Source: Pseudalkalibacillus sp051842935
GTDB taxonomy: Bacteria; Bacillota; Bacilli; Bacillales; Fictibacillaceae
NCBI RefSeq assembly: GCF_051842935.1
Contig: NZ_JBPXRR010000001.1
Location: 806,001 to 870,000 of the forward strand
Length of the DNA stretch: 64,000 bases
Direction of reading: 5' to 3'
Shown one piece after another: positions 17,489-26,507 of this stretch (its first letter is position 1; each line of letters begins with the position of its first letter). The notes below the pieces were generated by a model. That model did no database searches, was not told the origin of the DNA, and saw only the letters and a program-made list of their open reading frames with translations. Position numbers and translations under genes: made by a program.

Positions 17489-17744
17489 TCTAGTTTCCTC
17501 CTTATGAGAAGTTGTATGCACCCTACAATGCATATATATATCAGGGTTACTATACTATATTGACTTGGACGCACTTTTGAATGGGTCAAGACCTACGGTT
17601 ATGCAAAATGGTTGTTAGCCTGTCCGCAATCAACCAATTATTCCCAAAAGGTATGATTGTCCATACTCCTTTACATTTTTTTACATATATATGAATAGCA
17701 TCAATAAACTGGTGCTTAATATGGACTACAAAAGGAGTGGAAGT

Positions 17745-17948
17745 ATGGCAAGTAGTATGTTTGTGTATATGCTGAAATACTATGGACAGCTTGTTTCAGA
17801 AGTTATTTTAGACGATACTGACACAGTTCTGACAAACGTCGTTCTTACAGAACTTGGTGGAGATTATGCAGTCTTCAATCAAGGTGGATCTGGTGGAATG
17901 GGACAAATCATCGTTCCATTAGAGAACATCGTAGCGATCGTCGTTTAA
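17745..17948 (+). CDS. Small beta-rich protein of unknown function
   Basis: A 67-residue protein. The ATG at 17745 is set by AAAGGAGTGG; a longer frame from 17691 lacks a ribosome binding site. After MASSMFVYML the sequence alternates hydrophobic and polar residues (YYGQLVSEVILDD, TNVVLTELGGDYAVF), then NQGGSGGMGQIIVPLENIVAIVV. This looks like a small LSM- or SH3-like beta barrel, comparable to short spore proteins that precede CgeB-type genes, but I cannot name it. It heads the unit containing the CgeB-like and sulfotransferase genes. Confidence 0.65.
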   Translation: MASSMFVYMLKYYGQLVSEVILDDTDTVLTNVVLTELGGDYAVFNQGGSGGMGQIIVPLENIVAIVV

Positions 17949-17954
17949 TATTCA

Positions 17955-17985
17955 GGGGTTGACCATCTAGGTCATCCCCAATCTT
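17955..17985 (+). terminator. Weak hairpin after the 67-residue gene
   Basis: GGGGTTGACC / GGTCATCCCC with a 5-base loop and one mismatch, followed by AATCTTT. It may attenuate rather than end transcription, since the next gene begins 25 bases on with no obvious promoter. Confidence 0.4.
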
Positions 17986-18004
17986 TACTTATAGGGGGTT
18001 CAGA

Positions 18005-18928
18005 GTGAAAAATATTACAATATTATTTATAACAAAGAACATGGAACATCATATTGAAAGAAGCACCTACTATTTGGGGAAAGAACTGGAGAAAAAGTGT
18101 AAGCTTTATTACTACTCCGAAGATGTTGGTAGTTTACCAGAAATCATTGAATTGTTACCTGAAGCTCCAGACTTTATCTTATTCAATGATATGAAACCTG
18201 ATTATTGCCCGGATATACGGAATATTGATCAAGTTTCGATCCCGATGGGGGCTCTTGTCCATGACTTGCACTACCGTATCCCTAGGAGAAAACGGCTCTA
18301 TCAAAAACACGATTTTCACCTATTCGTCAATTACCGGGAAGCATTCAAGAAATGGTTCCCCGAACTGATCGATCAAATGATCTGGTTTCCGCATCATGTT
18401 CCAGCCGAAATCTTCTACGATTATCAACTACCAAAGAGCGTCGATTATCTGATGGTAGGAAGTCTCTTACCTTATTTATATCCTCTTCGTGTAAAAATGC
18501 ACGACCGTCTCCAACAAGAACCTTCCTTTAAATATGTAGAGCATCCTGGCTACAAACAAATCACAAAAGCAGACAATGCGGTCACTGGACTTGAATATGC
18601 CAAATTATTAAATCAGGCGAAGATGTTCTTTACATGTGACTCCAACTATCATTTTCCAGTACTGAAATATTATGAATCTCTCGCGTGCAAAACATTATTG
18701 TTGGCTTCAGGATCAGAAGAATTGAAAGAATTAGGATTCATGGACGGAGAAACTTTCGTGGAAGTAAATGAAGCGAATTTCTATGAAAAGGCTCAATATT
18801 ATTTGAATAATGAGAGTGAAAGAGAACGGATTGCAAAGTCGGGTTATGAAATGATAGTAAAGCATCATACAACCAAAATCCGTGCTAGTGAACTGCTCAC
18901 ACATATTGAAAGAATCTTAGCATCATAA
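18005..18928 (+). CDS. CgeB-like glycosyltransferase (GT-B)
   Basis: A 307-residue protein resembling CgeB, the B. subtilis spore maturation glycosyltransferase. A divergent N-terminal half (ILFNDMKPDYCPDIRN, PMGALVHDLHY) precedes a C-terminal Glyco_trans_1_2-type nucleotide-sugar domain with FPVLKYYESLACKTLLLASG (about 217-236) and the late YEMIVKHHT. It is soluble. A GTG start follows GGGGGTTCAGA. In B. subtilis cge genes are sigma-K/GerE dependent and glycosylate the outermost spore layer. This resemblance is one reason for calling the whole locus a spore-surface glycan locus. Confidence 0.72.
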   Translation: MKNITILFITKNMEHHIERSTYYLGKELEKKCKLYYYSEDVGSLPEIIELLPEAPDFILFNDMKPDYCPDIRNIDQVSIPMGALVHDLHYRIPRRKRLYQKHDFHLFVNYREAFKKWFPELIDQMIWFPHHVPAEIFYDYQLPKSVDYLMVGSLLPYLYPLRVKMHDRLQQEPSFKYVEHPGYKQITKADNAVTGLEYAKLLNQAKMFFTCDSNYHFPVLKYYESLACKTLLLASGSEELKELGFMDGETFVEVNEANFYEKAQYYLNNESERERIAKSGYEMIVKHHTTKIRASELLTHIERILAS

Positions 18929-18944
18929 GGAAAGGGACAAAATC

Positions 18945-19697
18945 ATGTTGAAGAAAAAACCTAAAGTATCCATTGTCATCCCCTTTTATAATTGCCCTTA
19001 TATTGGAAGAGCAATCGAAAGTGCGTTAAATCAAACCCATTCGAACTGCCAGGTCATTGTAGTGGATGATGGCTCCACCATGTATTTGGAGCGGATACTA
19101 CCTTATCAGAAGAAAATCAAATATATCCGAAAACAAAATGGCGGGACGGCTTCGGCATTGAATATGGGGATCCATTTAGCAGAAGGTGAGTATTTCTCAT
19201 GGCTCAGTTCAGATGACCTTTATCATCCAAATAAAATTGAACGTCAATTGAACTTCATGCTTGAGCAAAATGCAGAAATCAGTTATGGGAATTACAGCTT
19301 GATAGATGAAAGTGATCGGGTGATTACTCCATCTGTAGGTGTAGGGGTTGAAGACCGTTGGCGATTCATGAGAGCAATGAGGTCTGGATGTATTATCAAT
19401 GGTTGTACAGTGATGGCTAAGACGAAGGTCCTGAAAAATGCAGGCATGTTTGATGAAACGCTTCCTTATACCCATGATTACGATTTGTGGCTGCGCCTGA
19501 TTCCAAACTATCACTTCTATTATTTTAAGGAACCTTTGGTGCTCTATCGAATTCATGGAAATATGGGTTCCCAGAAATATAAGAATGCCATCCGTGTGGA
19601 AATCCAATCGGTTAAAAGGAAGCATCGAGACACGATCAGCAGGCTAATCAACATGTTATCTCCGAGACGTCGTTCAAGATATTTTCCGAACAGGTGA
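18945..19697 (+). CDS. Family 2 glycosyltransferase
   Basis: A 250-residue GT-A transferase. It has the start VSIVIPFYNCPYIGRAIES, DDGSTMYLE, NGGTASALNMG and the metal site SSDDLYHPNK (about 86-95). YTHDYDLWLRL is the acceptor-side block. There are no membrane segments and the C-terminus is rich in Arg (SPRRRSRYFPNR). The gene at 24532 is a close paralogue. It lies 16 bases after the CgeB-like gene, behind AAGGAAAGGGAC. Donor unknown. Confidence 0.85.
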   Translation: MLKKKPKVSIVIPFYNCPYIGRAIESALNQTHSNCQVIVVDDGSTMYLERILPYQKKIKYIRKQNGGTASALNMGIHLAEGEYFSWLSSDDLYHPNKIERQLNFMLEQNAEISYGNYSLIDESDRVITPSVGVGVEDRWRFMRAMRSGCIINGCTVMAKTKVLKNAGMFDETLPYTHDYDLWLRLIPNYHFYYFKEPLVLYRIHGNMGSQKYKNAIRVEIQSVKRKHRDTISRLINMLSPRRRSRYFPNR

Positions 19698-19726
19698 GGC
19701 TTGTCCAATCAAGCATCCGGTAGAGA

Positions 19727-19735
19727 CATATGATA
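19727..19735 (+). promoter_or_regulatory. CATA-N3-TA box before the sulfotransferase gene
   Basis: CATATGATA is 48 bases upstream of the sulfotransferase start, in the 85-base gap after the GT2 gene. The same nine bases recur before the coiled-coil gene at 33.5 kb. It matches the sigma-K -10 consensus; no clear -35. Confidence 0.33.
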
Positions 19736-19782
19736 AGAAATAACGTATTTACAACCAAGATTCAATTGAAGAAAGGAAGAGA

Positions 19783-20565
19783 TTGTTGGACTCTAATAAC
19801 AAAAATGGACTTCATCCATTCATGCTGAATTCTATTCCGAAGAGTGGCACCCATCTGTTGAAGCAGATCTTGCTGGGGATACCTGGGATGCAGCATCACC
19901 CAGACAAAGGAATGTTCGGTCATTATCAATATCAAACAGCAAAACATCTAGAAAATATAAGGAATCTTAGTCATAACGAATTTGCCAATGGTCATTTGTT
20001 TTATACTTCCGAATGGGAATCATTTTTCAATGAATTGAAATTGAAACAGATCTTTGTCTTAAGGGATCCTAGAGATATTGTCGTCTCTTATGCTTACTTC
20101 ATCCCCACATTACCAATCCATCCTTTATACTCTACCTTTCAACAAGAAGGTTTCACACATAAGGATCGGATCAAGTTCTTGATTGAGGGAGGGCAACCGA
20201 TTACCAAGACGAAATATGTTCAACCAGACGTTTCGGAATGGTTTACCAGTTTTTCGAAATGGTCAGAACGAGAAAATGTGTTTACTGTAAAATTCGAGGA
20301 TCTTACTTCATCACATTTGAAACGGATTCAAACGGTCCATCGCATCGTAAAATTTTTATGGGATGAACAACCAGTTCCTTTTACCCGTCCAGTTATGGTC
20401 GGAAAGATGATACAGAATATCAATCCTGAAACATCACCAACCTACCGTAAAGGAAAGATCGGTGGATGGAAAGAAGAATTTGACAAAGAGCTCATCACCC
20501 TATTTAAACAATACGCAGGTCAGTTACTGATTGACCTTCAATATGAAAAGAATATGAATTGGTAA
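19783..20565 (+). CDS. PAPS-dependent sulfotransferase (Sulfotransfer_1 type)
   Basis: A 260-residue protein that should transfer sulfate from PAPS to an acceptor, here presumably a sugar hydroxyl. Both cofactor signatures are visible: the 5'-phosphosulfate loop IPKSGTHLL (18-26) and the 3'-phosphate site RDPRDIVVSYAYF (94-106). The classic C-terminal motif RKGKIGGWK (222-230) and the FEDL block (171-174) are also present. His71 in NGHLFY is the likely catalytic base. There is no membrane segment, so it would act in the cytosol. TTG start behind GAAAGGAAGAGA. It is the last gene of its unit, closed by a terminator. The sat-permease-cysC set 7-10 kb downstream would supply PAPS. Confidence 0.87.
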   Translation: MLDSNNKNGLHPFMLNSIPKSGTHLLKQILLGIPGMQHHPDKGMFGHYQYQTAKHLENIRNLSHNEFANGHLFYTSEWESFFNELKLKQIFVLRDPRDIVVSYAYFIPTLPIHPLYSTFQQEGFTHKDRIKFLIEGGQPITKTKYVQPDVSEWFTSFSKWSERENVFTVKFEDLTSSHLKRIQTVHRIVKFLWDEQPVPFTRPVMVGKMIQNINPETSPTYRKGKIGGWKEEFDKELITLFKQYAGQLLIDLQYEKNMNW

Positions 20566-20595
20566 AGCGGCACTTGGACAAGTGCCGCTTTTACA
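20565..20595 (+). terminator. Terminator after the sulfotransferase gene
   Basis: A perfect 11-bp stem AAGCGGCACTT / AAGTGCCGCTT with a 4-base loop and a TTTT tail. Confidence 0.88.
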
Positions 20596-20644
20596 TTATT
20601 TGTAAGTTCAATGGGGGCATGTCTATGCTACCCACCGTCCACTA

Positions 20645-20653
20645 CATAGAATA
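20645..20653 (+). promoter_or_regulatory. CATA-N3-TA box before the ten-gene sugar/sulfate operon
   Basis: CATAGAATA is 50 bases upstream of the 2-epimerase start, directly after a terminator, so a promoter is required about here. It fits the sigma-K -10 consensus; the -35 is unclear. Confidence 0.38.
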
Positions 20654-20702
20654 GAAATAAATGGAATTTATGTAATGAATAACCTAAAGGAAGGAGCATG
20701 GT

Positions 20703-21785
20703 ATGAAGATCGTCACCATCCTAGGAACTCGACCCGAAATTATCCGACTAAGTCTGATCATTAAAAAACTGGACGAACTTTCAGACTCTCATATCGTTAT
20801 TCATACTGGACAGAATTTTATCTATCATTTGAGCGAAATCTTCTTTAAAGAATTGGATCTTCGTATGCCTGATTACATCCTGCAGCATGAGCAGCGTACA
20901 TTGGGACAACAGCTCGGCACAATGTTTGAGAAGATCGAAGAAATCCTCTTGAAGGAACAACCAGATAAAGTCTTAGTATTGGGAGATACGAATAGCGCTT
21001 TGAGTGCTGTGTTAAGTGAACGAATGGGAATCCCGGTCATCCACATGGAAGCAGGTAATCGTTGTTTTGATTTGGCTGTTCCTGAAGAAAAGAATCGGAA
21101 AGTCATTGATGCCATTTCAACCTACAATCTCCCCTACACACCTAACAGCAGAGAGAACCTCATCCGAGAGGGGTTCCCTTCAAATCGTATTTTATTATTC
21201 GGTAACCCGATTTATGAGGTACTGACTCATTATGATGAAAAAATCAATCAGAGCTCAATTTTGTCCAAGCTGCAGATCCAGCCAGGTGAATATTTCCTTG
21301 TCACGACACATCGGGCAGAAAATGTAGATAATCCCCTCCATCTCACCGAGATATTTGAAGGCTTGAATAAAGTAGCAGAAAAATACCAAAAGCCGGTCAT
21401 CTGTAGTATTCACCCTAGAACAAAAAGCCGCTTGGAAAATCAAACAGGCATCAAACATCACCCGCTTGTAAGATTCTTTGAGCCTTTCGGTTTCTTTGAT
21501 TTCGTCCATCTCGAAAAACATGCCACGTGTGTGTTGACCGATAGTGGAACGGTCCAGGAGGAATGCTGTATCTTCCAGGTTCCAACTGTAACGATAAGAA
21601 AAAGCACAGAACGTCCTGAAACAGTGGATTGTGGAAGCAATGTCATTTCCGGTGTTAACAGGCAAAGAATTTTAGATGCCGTTTCAGTCATGGTGAATCA
21701 AACAAAAGGCTGGGAATGTCCGGATGGATATCTCGAAAAAGCCGTGTCACAAAAAGTCGTTCAATTTATATTAGGAGGTCGTTAA
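20703..21785 (+). CDS. UDP-N-acetylhexosamine 2-epimerase (WecB/FnlC/WbvD type)
   Basis: A 360-residue non-hydrolysing C2 epimerase of the GT-B fold. Motifs: ILGTRPEIIRL (6-16), GDTNSALSA, the catalytic region EAGNRCFDLAVPEEKNR, VTTHRAENVD and TDSGTVQEECC. WecB/MnaA acts on UDP-GlcNAc, but here the gene is directly followed by an inverting 4,6-dehydratase and an RmlD-like reductase. That is the gene set for UDP-6-deoxy-L-HexNAc sugars, so the substrate is more likely UDP-L-RhaNAc (giving L-QuiNAc) or the L-FucNAc equivalent. First gene of a ten-gene operon, behind AAGGAAGGAG. Confidence 0.85.
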   Translation: MKIVTILGTRPEIIRLSLIIKKLDELSDSHIVIHTGQNFIYHLSEIFFKELDLRMPDYILQHEQRTLGQQLGTMFEKIEEILLKEQPDKVLVLGDTNSALSAVLSERMGIPVIHMEAGNRCFDLAVPEEKNRKVIDAISTYNLPYTPNSRENLIREGFPSNRILLFGNPIYEVLTHYDEKINQSSILSKLQIQPGEYFLVTTHRAENVDNPLHLTEIFEGLNKVAEKYQKPVICSIHPRTKSRLENQTGIKHHPLVRFFEPFGFFDFVHLEKHATCVLTDSGTVQEECCIFQVPTVTIRKSTERPETVDCGSNVISGVNRQRILDAVSVMVNQTKGWECPDGYLEKAVSQKVVQFILGGR

Positions 21786-21788
21786 GCA

Positions 21789-22772
21789 TTGCGAAACAAA
21801 ACGATTTTAATAACAGGAGGAACCGGGTCGTGGGGTCATGAATTGGTCAAACAATTACTCGAGAAGGACCCTAAGGAGATTCGGATCTTTTCTAGAAATG
21901 AAGCTAGTCAAGTCCAAATGCAACACGAATTTGAATATAATCCGAAATTAACTTTTATCATAGGAGATATTCGTGAGTACCAGGGGTTACTTAAGGCTTC
22001 GGAAGGTGTGGATTACATCTACCATCTGGCTGCTCTGAAACACGTTCCCATCTGTGAACATCAACCCTATGAAGCATTGAAGACGAATGTATTAGGTACG
22101 CAACATGTGATTGAAGCAGCCATTCAAAGCAATGTCGAAAAAGTCATTTACATCTCCACAGATAAGGCTGCAAACCCTTCCAATTTTTATGGTATGACGA
22201 AAGCTATCGGAGAAAAATTGATTATATATGCCAACTTGTTAAGTCCCACGACGAAATTCGTTTGCGTACGTGGCGGTAACGTTCTTGGAACGAACGGTAG
22301 TGTCATCCATGTATTCAAAAGGCAAATTGAGCAAAAAGGGGAAATCGGAATCACCGATAAGAGGATGACACGGTTTTTTCTCACTTTACAGGATGCGATT
22401 AAACTACTATTCAAAGCCACCGATGAAAGCAGGGGTGGAGAGATATTCGTTATGAAAATGCCTACATGCAGAATCATTGACTTGGCAGAAGTATTGATTG
22501 AGGCTTCCGGAAAAAAGGAAGTAAAAGTTATAGAAGCTGGAATCAGACCAGGTGAAAAGTTACATGAAATCTTACTTTCTGAGTATGAAAGCAATACCAC
22601 TGTTTATTTTGATGAAGAGTACTTCGTCATTCTCCCAACCATAGAACTGCAAAATTTGAATGAATTCTATAAGAGTTATAAGAAGATAGATTTGCATAGT
22701 TATAGCTCTCATGAGTCGCTCATGACAAAAGAGGCAATCAAAGAAATGCTTGAAAAAGGTGGATTTTTGTAA
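21789..22772 (+). CDS. UDP-GlcNAc 4,6-dehydratase/5-epimerase (CapE/FnlA/WbvB type)
   Basis: A 327-residue extended SDR that removes water from UDP-GlcNAc and inverts C5, the first step towards 6-deoxy-L-amino sugars. It has the nucleotide motif GGTGSWGHEL, HLAALKHVPICEHQPYEA, the catalytic STDKAANPSNFYGMTK and RGGNVLGTNGSV. These are typical of CapE/FnlA. A TTG start lies three bases after the epimerase gene. Its stop codon overlaps the next start by one base. Assignment to this subfamily is firm; the final sugar depends on the reductase. Confidence 0.86.
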   Translation: MRNKTILITGGTGSWGHELVKQLLEKDPKEIRIFSRNEASQVQMQHEFEYNPKLTFIIGDIREYQGLLKASEGVDYIYHLAALKHVPICEHQPYEALKTNVLGTQHVIEAAIQSNVEKVIYISTDKAANPSNFYGMTKAIGEKLIIYANLLSPTTKFVCVRGGNVLGTNGSVIHVFKRQIEQKGEIGITDKRMTRFFLTLQDAIKLLFKATDESRGGEIFVMKMPTCRIIDLAEVLIEASGKKEVKVIEAGIRPGEKLHEILLSEYESNTTVYFDEEYFVILPTIELQNLNEFYKSYKKIDLHSYSSHESLMTKEAIKEMLEKGGFL

Positions 22773-23605
22773 TGAAGTTGCTTGTACTCGGCGGTAAGGG
22801 AATGGCGGGGCATGTAATGGTTGAGTACTTCCGAACGAGATCTCTTTATGATGTCGTGTACACACATCGAAATAAATCTTGTACAGAAGGGATCTACCTG
22901 AATGCATCCGATTATACAGCAGTAGAATCTCTGATAGCCAGGGAAAAGCCGAATGTGCTGATCAACTGTATAGGAATCCTGAATCAATTTGCAGAGCAAA
23001 ACGTGCAAGAAGCCATACTAGTGAATAGCTTGTTGCCTCATGTCTTACAAAACGCGATGGATAAAATGAACGGAAGATTGATTCATATTAGTACCGATTG
23101 TGTGTTTGAAGGCGAACAAGGTGATTATCCAGAGCAAGCAACCCCAGATGGACAAAGCATGTATGCCAAGACAAAATTTCTCGGGGAAATCATCAAACCT
23201 CCTCACCTCACAGTTCGTACTTCCATCATCGGACCGGAGTTGAAAGATGGAATTGGTTTGTTTCAATGGTTCATGAAGCAGACAGGTCAAGTGAATGGAT
23301 ATGTGAATGTGTTTTGGAACGGAGTGACGACTTTGGAGCTTGCGAAAGCAGTTCATCATTTCATTGAGGAGAATGTATCTGGACTATACCATTTGACCGC
23401 TCCAGAAAAAGTGTCCAAATATACACTTCTCAAGTACATTCAAGACACATTTGATCGAAGGGACTTATCCTTAGTGCCTTTCGAAAATGCTCATTGTGAC
23501 CGTACATTATTGAATACTCGAGAGGATGTCCGTTATACAGTAGTCCCATATGAGGTGATGCTTCAAGAATTACGCGACTGGATGGATGAGAGAGATGGAG
23601 GATAA
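22772..23605 (+). CDS. RmlD-like UDP-4-keto-6-deoxy-sugar reductase (WbvR-like)
   Basis: A 277-residue RmlD-family SDR reductase. It has GGKGMAGHVM at the N-terminus, INCIGILNQFAEQN, HISTDCVFEG and the catalytic YAKTKFLGE. It is too short to be CapF/FnlB, which carries an extra C-terminal cupin domain of about 100 residues. The RmlD-only form resembles V. cholerae WbvR, which produces UDP-L-RhaNAc for later C2 epimerisation to UDP-L-QuiNAc. It overlaps the dehydratase by one base and the next SDR by up to 20 bases. Confidence 0.78.
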   Translation: MKLLVLGGKGMAGHVMVEYFRTRSLYDVVYTHRNKSCTEGIYLNASDYTAVESLIAREKPNVLINCIGILNQFAEQNVQEAILVNSLLPHVLQNAMDKMNGRLIHISTDCVFEGEQGDYPEQATPDGQSMYAKTKFLGEIIKPPHLTVRTSIIGPELKDGIGLFQWFMKQTGQVNGYVNVFWNGVTTLELAKAVHHFIEENVSGLYHLTAPEKVSKYTLLKYIQDTFDRRDLSLVPFENAHCDRTLLNTREDVRYTVVPYEVMLQELRDWMDERDGG

Positions 23606-24488
23606 AGCATGTATCTTGATAACCGGGGCTAATGGATTTACAGGAATGCATGCCTATGAAAAAGCTAAATTGCTTGGTTTGAAGATCATTTGTACAGGAA
23701 GACGACGTAACTCCAACATTCCTGATAACGAATTTAAGGTATGTGATTTGACGGACTTCAAAAAAACACTCCAATTGATTGAGGAAGTAAAGCCAAATTA
23801 TATCCTGCACTTAGCCGGTTTTAATGATGCCCTGCAATCCTGGAATGCACCGTACGAATGTCTGCAAGCCAACTTTGGGGGCACCCTTCATCTCCTCGAG
23901 GCGATCCGTCGGTTCGTTCCACGATCCAAAACGGTAGTTGTAGGTTCAGCTCTTCAATTTTCTCCACAGAAAGGAGAAAAACCCCCTCATCCGTATGGTC
24001 TGAGCAAAACATTACAAGTTCAACTAAGTGAGTATTGGAGTGATTTGTTCGCTATAGATGTAGTGATCGCCAAAACTTCAAACCTCATCGGTCCCGGTCC
24101 TTCCAACGGAATTTGCTCTAAAATCGCGCAAAAAATCGTAGAAGCTGAACGACATCAACATACGATTAAAATAGACATAAAAAATGGACTTGCTCAATGC
24201 GATTTTGTAGATGTTCGTGATGCTGTGGATGCTTATTTTTGTATTTTGACCAATCAGAATGAATTGAACCTGTATGAAATAGGATCCGGAAAGAGTATAA
24301 CATTAGACGAACTTGTTGCTTGCTTCCAAGCAGTAACCTCTGGACACTTTGAAATTACGGTTGAAGAACGTCGAAAGACTGAACCTGTAAGTATGGAAAT
24401 ACAGCCCCTCCAAAGCCTTGGTTGGAAGGCAGCCTACAATCTTGTGAACTCCTTGCAAGATCTATTAGCCTATCACCGTGCCAGCTGA
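23586..24488 (+). CDS. NAD-dependent sugar epimerase/reductase (GDP-6-deoxymannose reductase-like SDR)
   Basis: A 300-residue extended SDR with the nucleotide motif LITGANGFTGMHA and HLAGFNDALQSW. The catalytic residues lie in VGSALQF..HPYGLSKTLQ (Tyr and Lys present). KTSNLIGPGPSNGICSKI and DFVDVRDAVDAY resemble GDP-4-keto-6-deoxymannose reductases (Rmd). No GDP-mannose dehydratase is in the window, so the donor could equally be a UDP or dTDP sugar. The start is uncertain: ATG at 23586 or 23595, both inside the end of the previous gene. Confidence 0.72.
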   Translation: MREMEDKACILITGANGFTGMHAYEKAKLLGLKIICTGRRRNSNIPDNEFKVCDLTDFKKTLQLIEEVKPNYILHLAGFNDALQSWNAPYECLQANFGGTLHLLEAIRRFVPRSKTVVVGSALQFSPQKGEKPPHPYGLSKTLQVQLSEYWSDLFAIDVVIAKTSNLIGPGPSNGICSKIAQKIVEAERHQHTIKIDIKNGLAQCDFVDVRDAVDAYFCILTNQNELNLYEIGSGKSITLDELVACFQAVTSGHFEITVEERRKTEPVSMEIQPLQSLGWKAAYNLVNSLQDLLAYHRAS

Positions 24489-24531
24489 ATGCAGGTTTGT
24501 AAGAAAGAAGATAAGAAATGAGGAGAAGACC

Positions 24532-25278
24532 TTGAATACAGCAAATCCTAAAGTAAGCATCATCATTCCATTCTATAACTGTTCCTATGTACACCATGCA
24601 ATCAACAGTGCATTAAGACAAACCTATCAACCGCTCGAAATAATTGTGGTCGATGACGGGTCTACGCTCAATCAACACTTGATTACTCCCTTTAAAAGTA
24701 GAATCAAATATATTTATAAAAAAAATGGAGGAACAGCAACTGCATTGAATAGGGGAATTCAAGAATCGAGTGGTGATTTGATTGCATGGCTCAGTTCTGA
24801 CGACGTTTTCCTCCGCAATAAATTGCGGAAACAAGTGGATTTCATGAAGAAAACGGGAGCTGATATGGTTTATTCCAACTTCAATCTGATTAATGAACGT
24901 AGTATCATAACCCGAAGGAATGCGGGACTTTATTTAGAAAGACGTTTGGACTTTTTGAAAATGTTGACCACAAGTTGTCCAATTAACGGGAACACGGTCC
25001 TTTTCAAAAAATCTCTTATAGATGAAGTCGGTCTTTTTGATGAATCGTTAAAGTATACACAGGACTATGACATGTGGATTCGCATGGCCTGCAAGACGCA
25101 TATCAAGATGTTGAATGAAGCGTTAATCAATTATCGTCATCATGACAAAATGGGTTCAAGACAGTTTCATGAAGAGCAATGGCGTGAAATCCGAATGATA
25201 CAAGAAAAATACAAAGGTATGGTAGCAAGACTGATCCACTGCGAGGAATCTGGAAAACAGGAAGATTGTTATGAGTGA
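24532..25278 (+). CDS. Family 2 glycosyltransferase (paralogue of the 18.9-kb gene)
   Basis: A 248-residue GT-A transferase from the TTG at 24532, chosen for GAGGAGAAG just upstream; a longer frame from 24478 has no site. It has VSIIIPFYNCSYVHHAINS, DDGSTLNQH, NGGTATALNRG, the metal site SSDDVFLRNK and YTQDYDMWIRM. These align closely with the gene at 18945, including the shared MGS(R/Q)xx tail. It is soluble. It overlaps the next GT2 gene by eight bases. Confidence 0.84.
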   Translation: MNTANPKVSIIIPFYNCSYVHHAINSALRQTYQPLEIIVVDDGSTLNQHLITPFKSRIKYIYKKNGGTATALNRGIQESSGDLIAWLSSDDVFLRNKLRKQVDFMKKTGADMVYSNFNLINERSIITRRNAGLYLERRLDFLKMLTTSCPINGNTVLFKKSLIDEVGLFDESLKYTQDYDMWIRMACKTHIKMLNEALINYRHHDKMGSRQFHEEQWREIRMIQEKYKGMVARLIHCEESGKQEDCYE

Positions 25279-26476
25279 TCTTGCAAAGAAAGAAATCAGT
25301 GTGATCATCCCCACTTACAACAAGTATCCCCAAAATCTATTGACCCTTTATTCTCTACAATACCAATCTTTCGATTTATCAAAAGTGGAAGTCATCATGA
25401 TTGACGATGGTTCTACAGATGATACGTATCAACAACTGAACAAGCAGACTTTCCCTTTCCAGTTCAAATTGATCCGTTGTGAAAAGAACATTGGCAGGCC
25501 AGCTGCAAGGAACTTAGGGTTGAGGGCGGCATCAGGTAAAATCATCATCTTCCTGGATGCTGAAATTCTCGTACAAGACGATTTCTTGAAGATTCACCAT
25601 GAATACCATCAACAACATCCGAATCTTGTGGTCACTGGAATCATGTTCTTGAAGCGGCTCTATTCCGTTCTGGATCCTTCCTTTTCTCCAGAGCAATTGG
25701 AGGAATGTATGAAGCTTGTGCGGAGACGAAAGTCGATGAGATCCAAGGTATCAGAGTTTATGAAAAGTCCCAGGATCATGCCTCTATTATCAGAAAATGA
25801 AATTCGTACTCGTTCCTTTGCCAATCTCGTACTTCCAACACATTTTGAATTGCTCTATGAGTATACAATCATTAAGAACTATGGATATGGTTTAGAAGGT
25901 TATCACATTCCCTGGCAGTTGTTCGGTACAGGCCATGTCTCCGTTTCCAAGAAGGCCATCGACAAGGTAGGTCTATTTGCTGAGTATCCCGGATATGGAT
26001 GGGACGACTGTGAAATGGGTTATCGACTTTATAAAAACGGGGCGACCTATATTTCTGATGGAAGGTTGATTAGCTATCACCAGGAGCATCCGAGAGCTGT
26101 AATCATACAAGATGAATCCAAACAAAATTACTACCGGTTCCAAGAAACATATAAAGCTGTCGATCAGATGATTATCAGCTTAAGCTTTTTGCCCGACGCC
26201 CCCTTCAACCTTCATCAAGTCAATCAAATCCTCATTAATTATCAGGACTTATGTAAAAGTCAACCAGGTCAGTTCCGGATGATCAAGAGAGTGTTCCATA
26301 TTATGCTTAGACGAATCGGACTTCTCAGAAGCCAAAATAAGAACATTTCCAAGTTGATGCCATGCACAATGAAACCTTCCGAGTATGAGCAATTGAAAGT
26401 TGAAAAAGAACAACTACGAAAACTCGTGAAATATACAGTTTTCCTCAACTGTTTTGAACATTTGGCGTCGATCTGA
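25271..26476 (+). CDS. Family 2 glycosyltransferase with galactosyltransferase-type C-terminal region
   Basis: A 401-residue transferase. Residues 1-130 form the GT-A domain (VIIPTYNKYP, IDDGSTDDTY, NIGRPAARNLGLRAA, FLDAEILV in place of a canonical DxD). Residues about 215-285 resemble the glyco_transf_7C region of chondroitin- and galactosyltransferases (GTGHVSVSKKAI, YPGYGWDDCEMGYRL). The last 80 residues are basic and possibly helical. It could be a polymerising or branching enzyme. It starts inside the end of the previous gene, so expression is coupled. Confidence 0.8.
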   Translation: MSDLAKKEISVIIPTYNKYPQNLLTLYSLQYQSFDLSKVEVIMIDDGSTDDTYQQLNKQTFPFQFKLIRCEKNIGRPAARNLGLRAASGKIIIFLDAEILVQDDFLKIHHEYHQQHPNLVVTGIMFLKRLYSVLDPSFSPEQLEECMKLVRRRKSMRSKVSEFMKSPRIMPLLSENEIRTRSFANLVLPTHFELLYEYTIIKNYGYGLEGYHIPWQLFGTGHVSVSKKAIDKVGLFAEYPGYGWDDCEMGYRLYKNGATYISDGRLISYHQEHPRAVIIQDESKQNYYRFQETYKAVDQMIISLSFLPDAPFNLHQVNQILINYQDLCKSQPGQFRMIKRVFHIMLRRIGLLRSQNKNISKLMPCTMKPSEYEQLKVEKEQLRKLVKYTVFLNCFEHLASI

Positions 26477-26507
26477 ATGGTAGCTAACTATGAAAGGAAG
26501 CGAAAGA

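Noticed and set aside
22772..23605. CapF/FnlB assignment for the reductase
   Set aside because: The protein ends where CapF would continue into its cupin domain.
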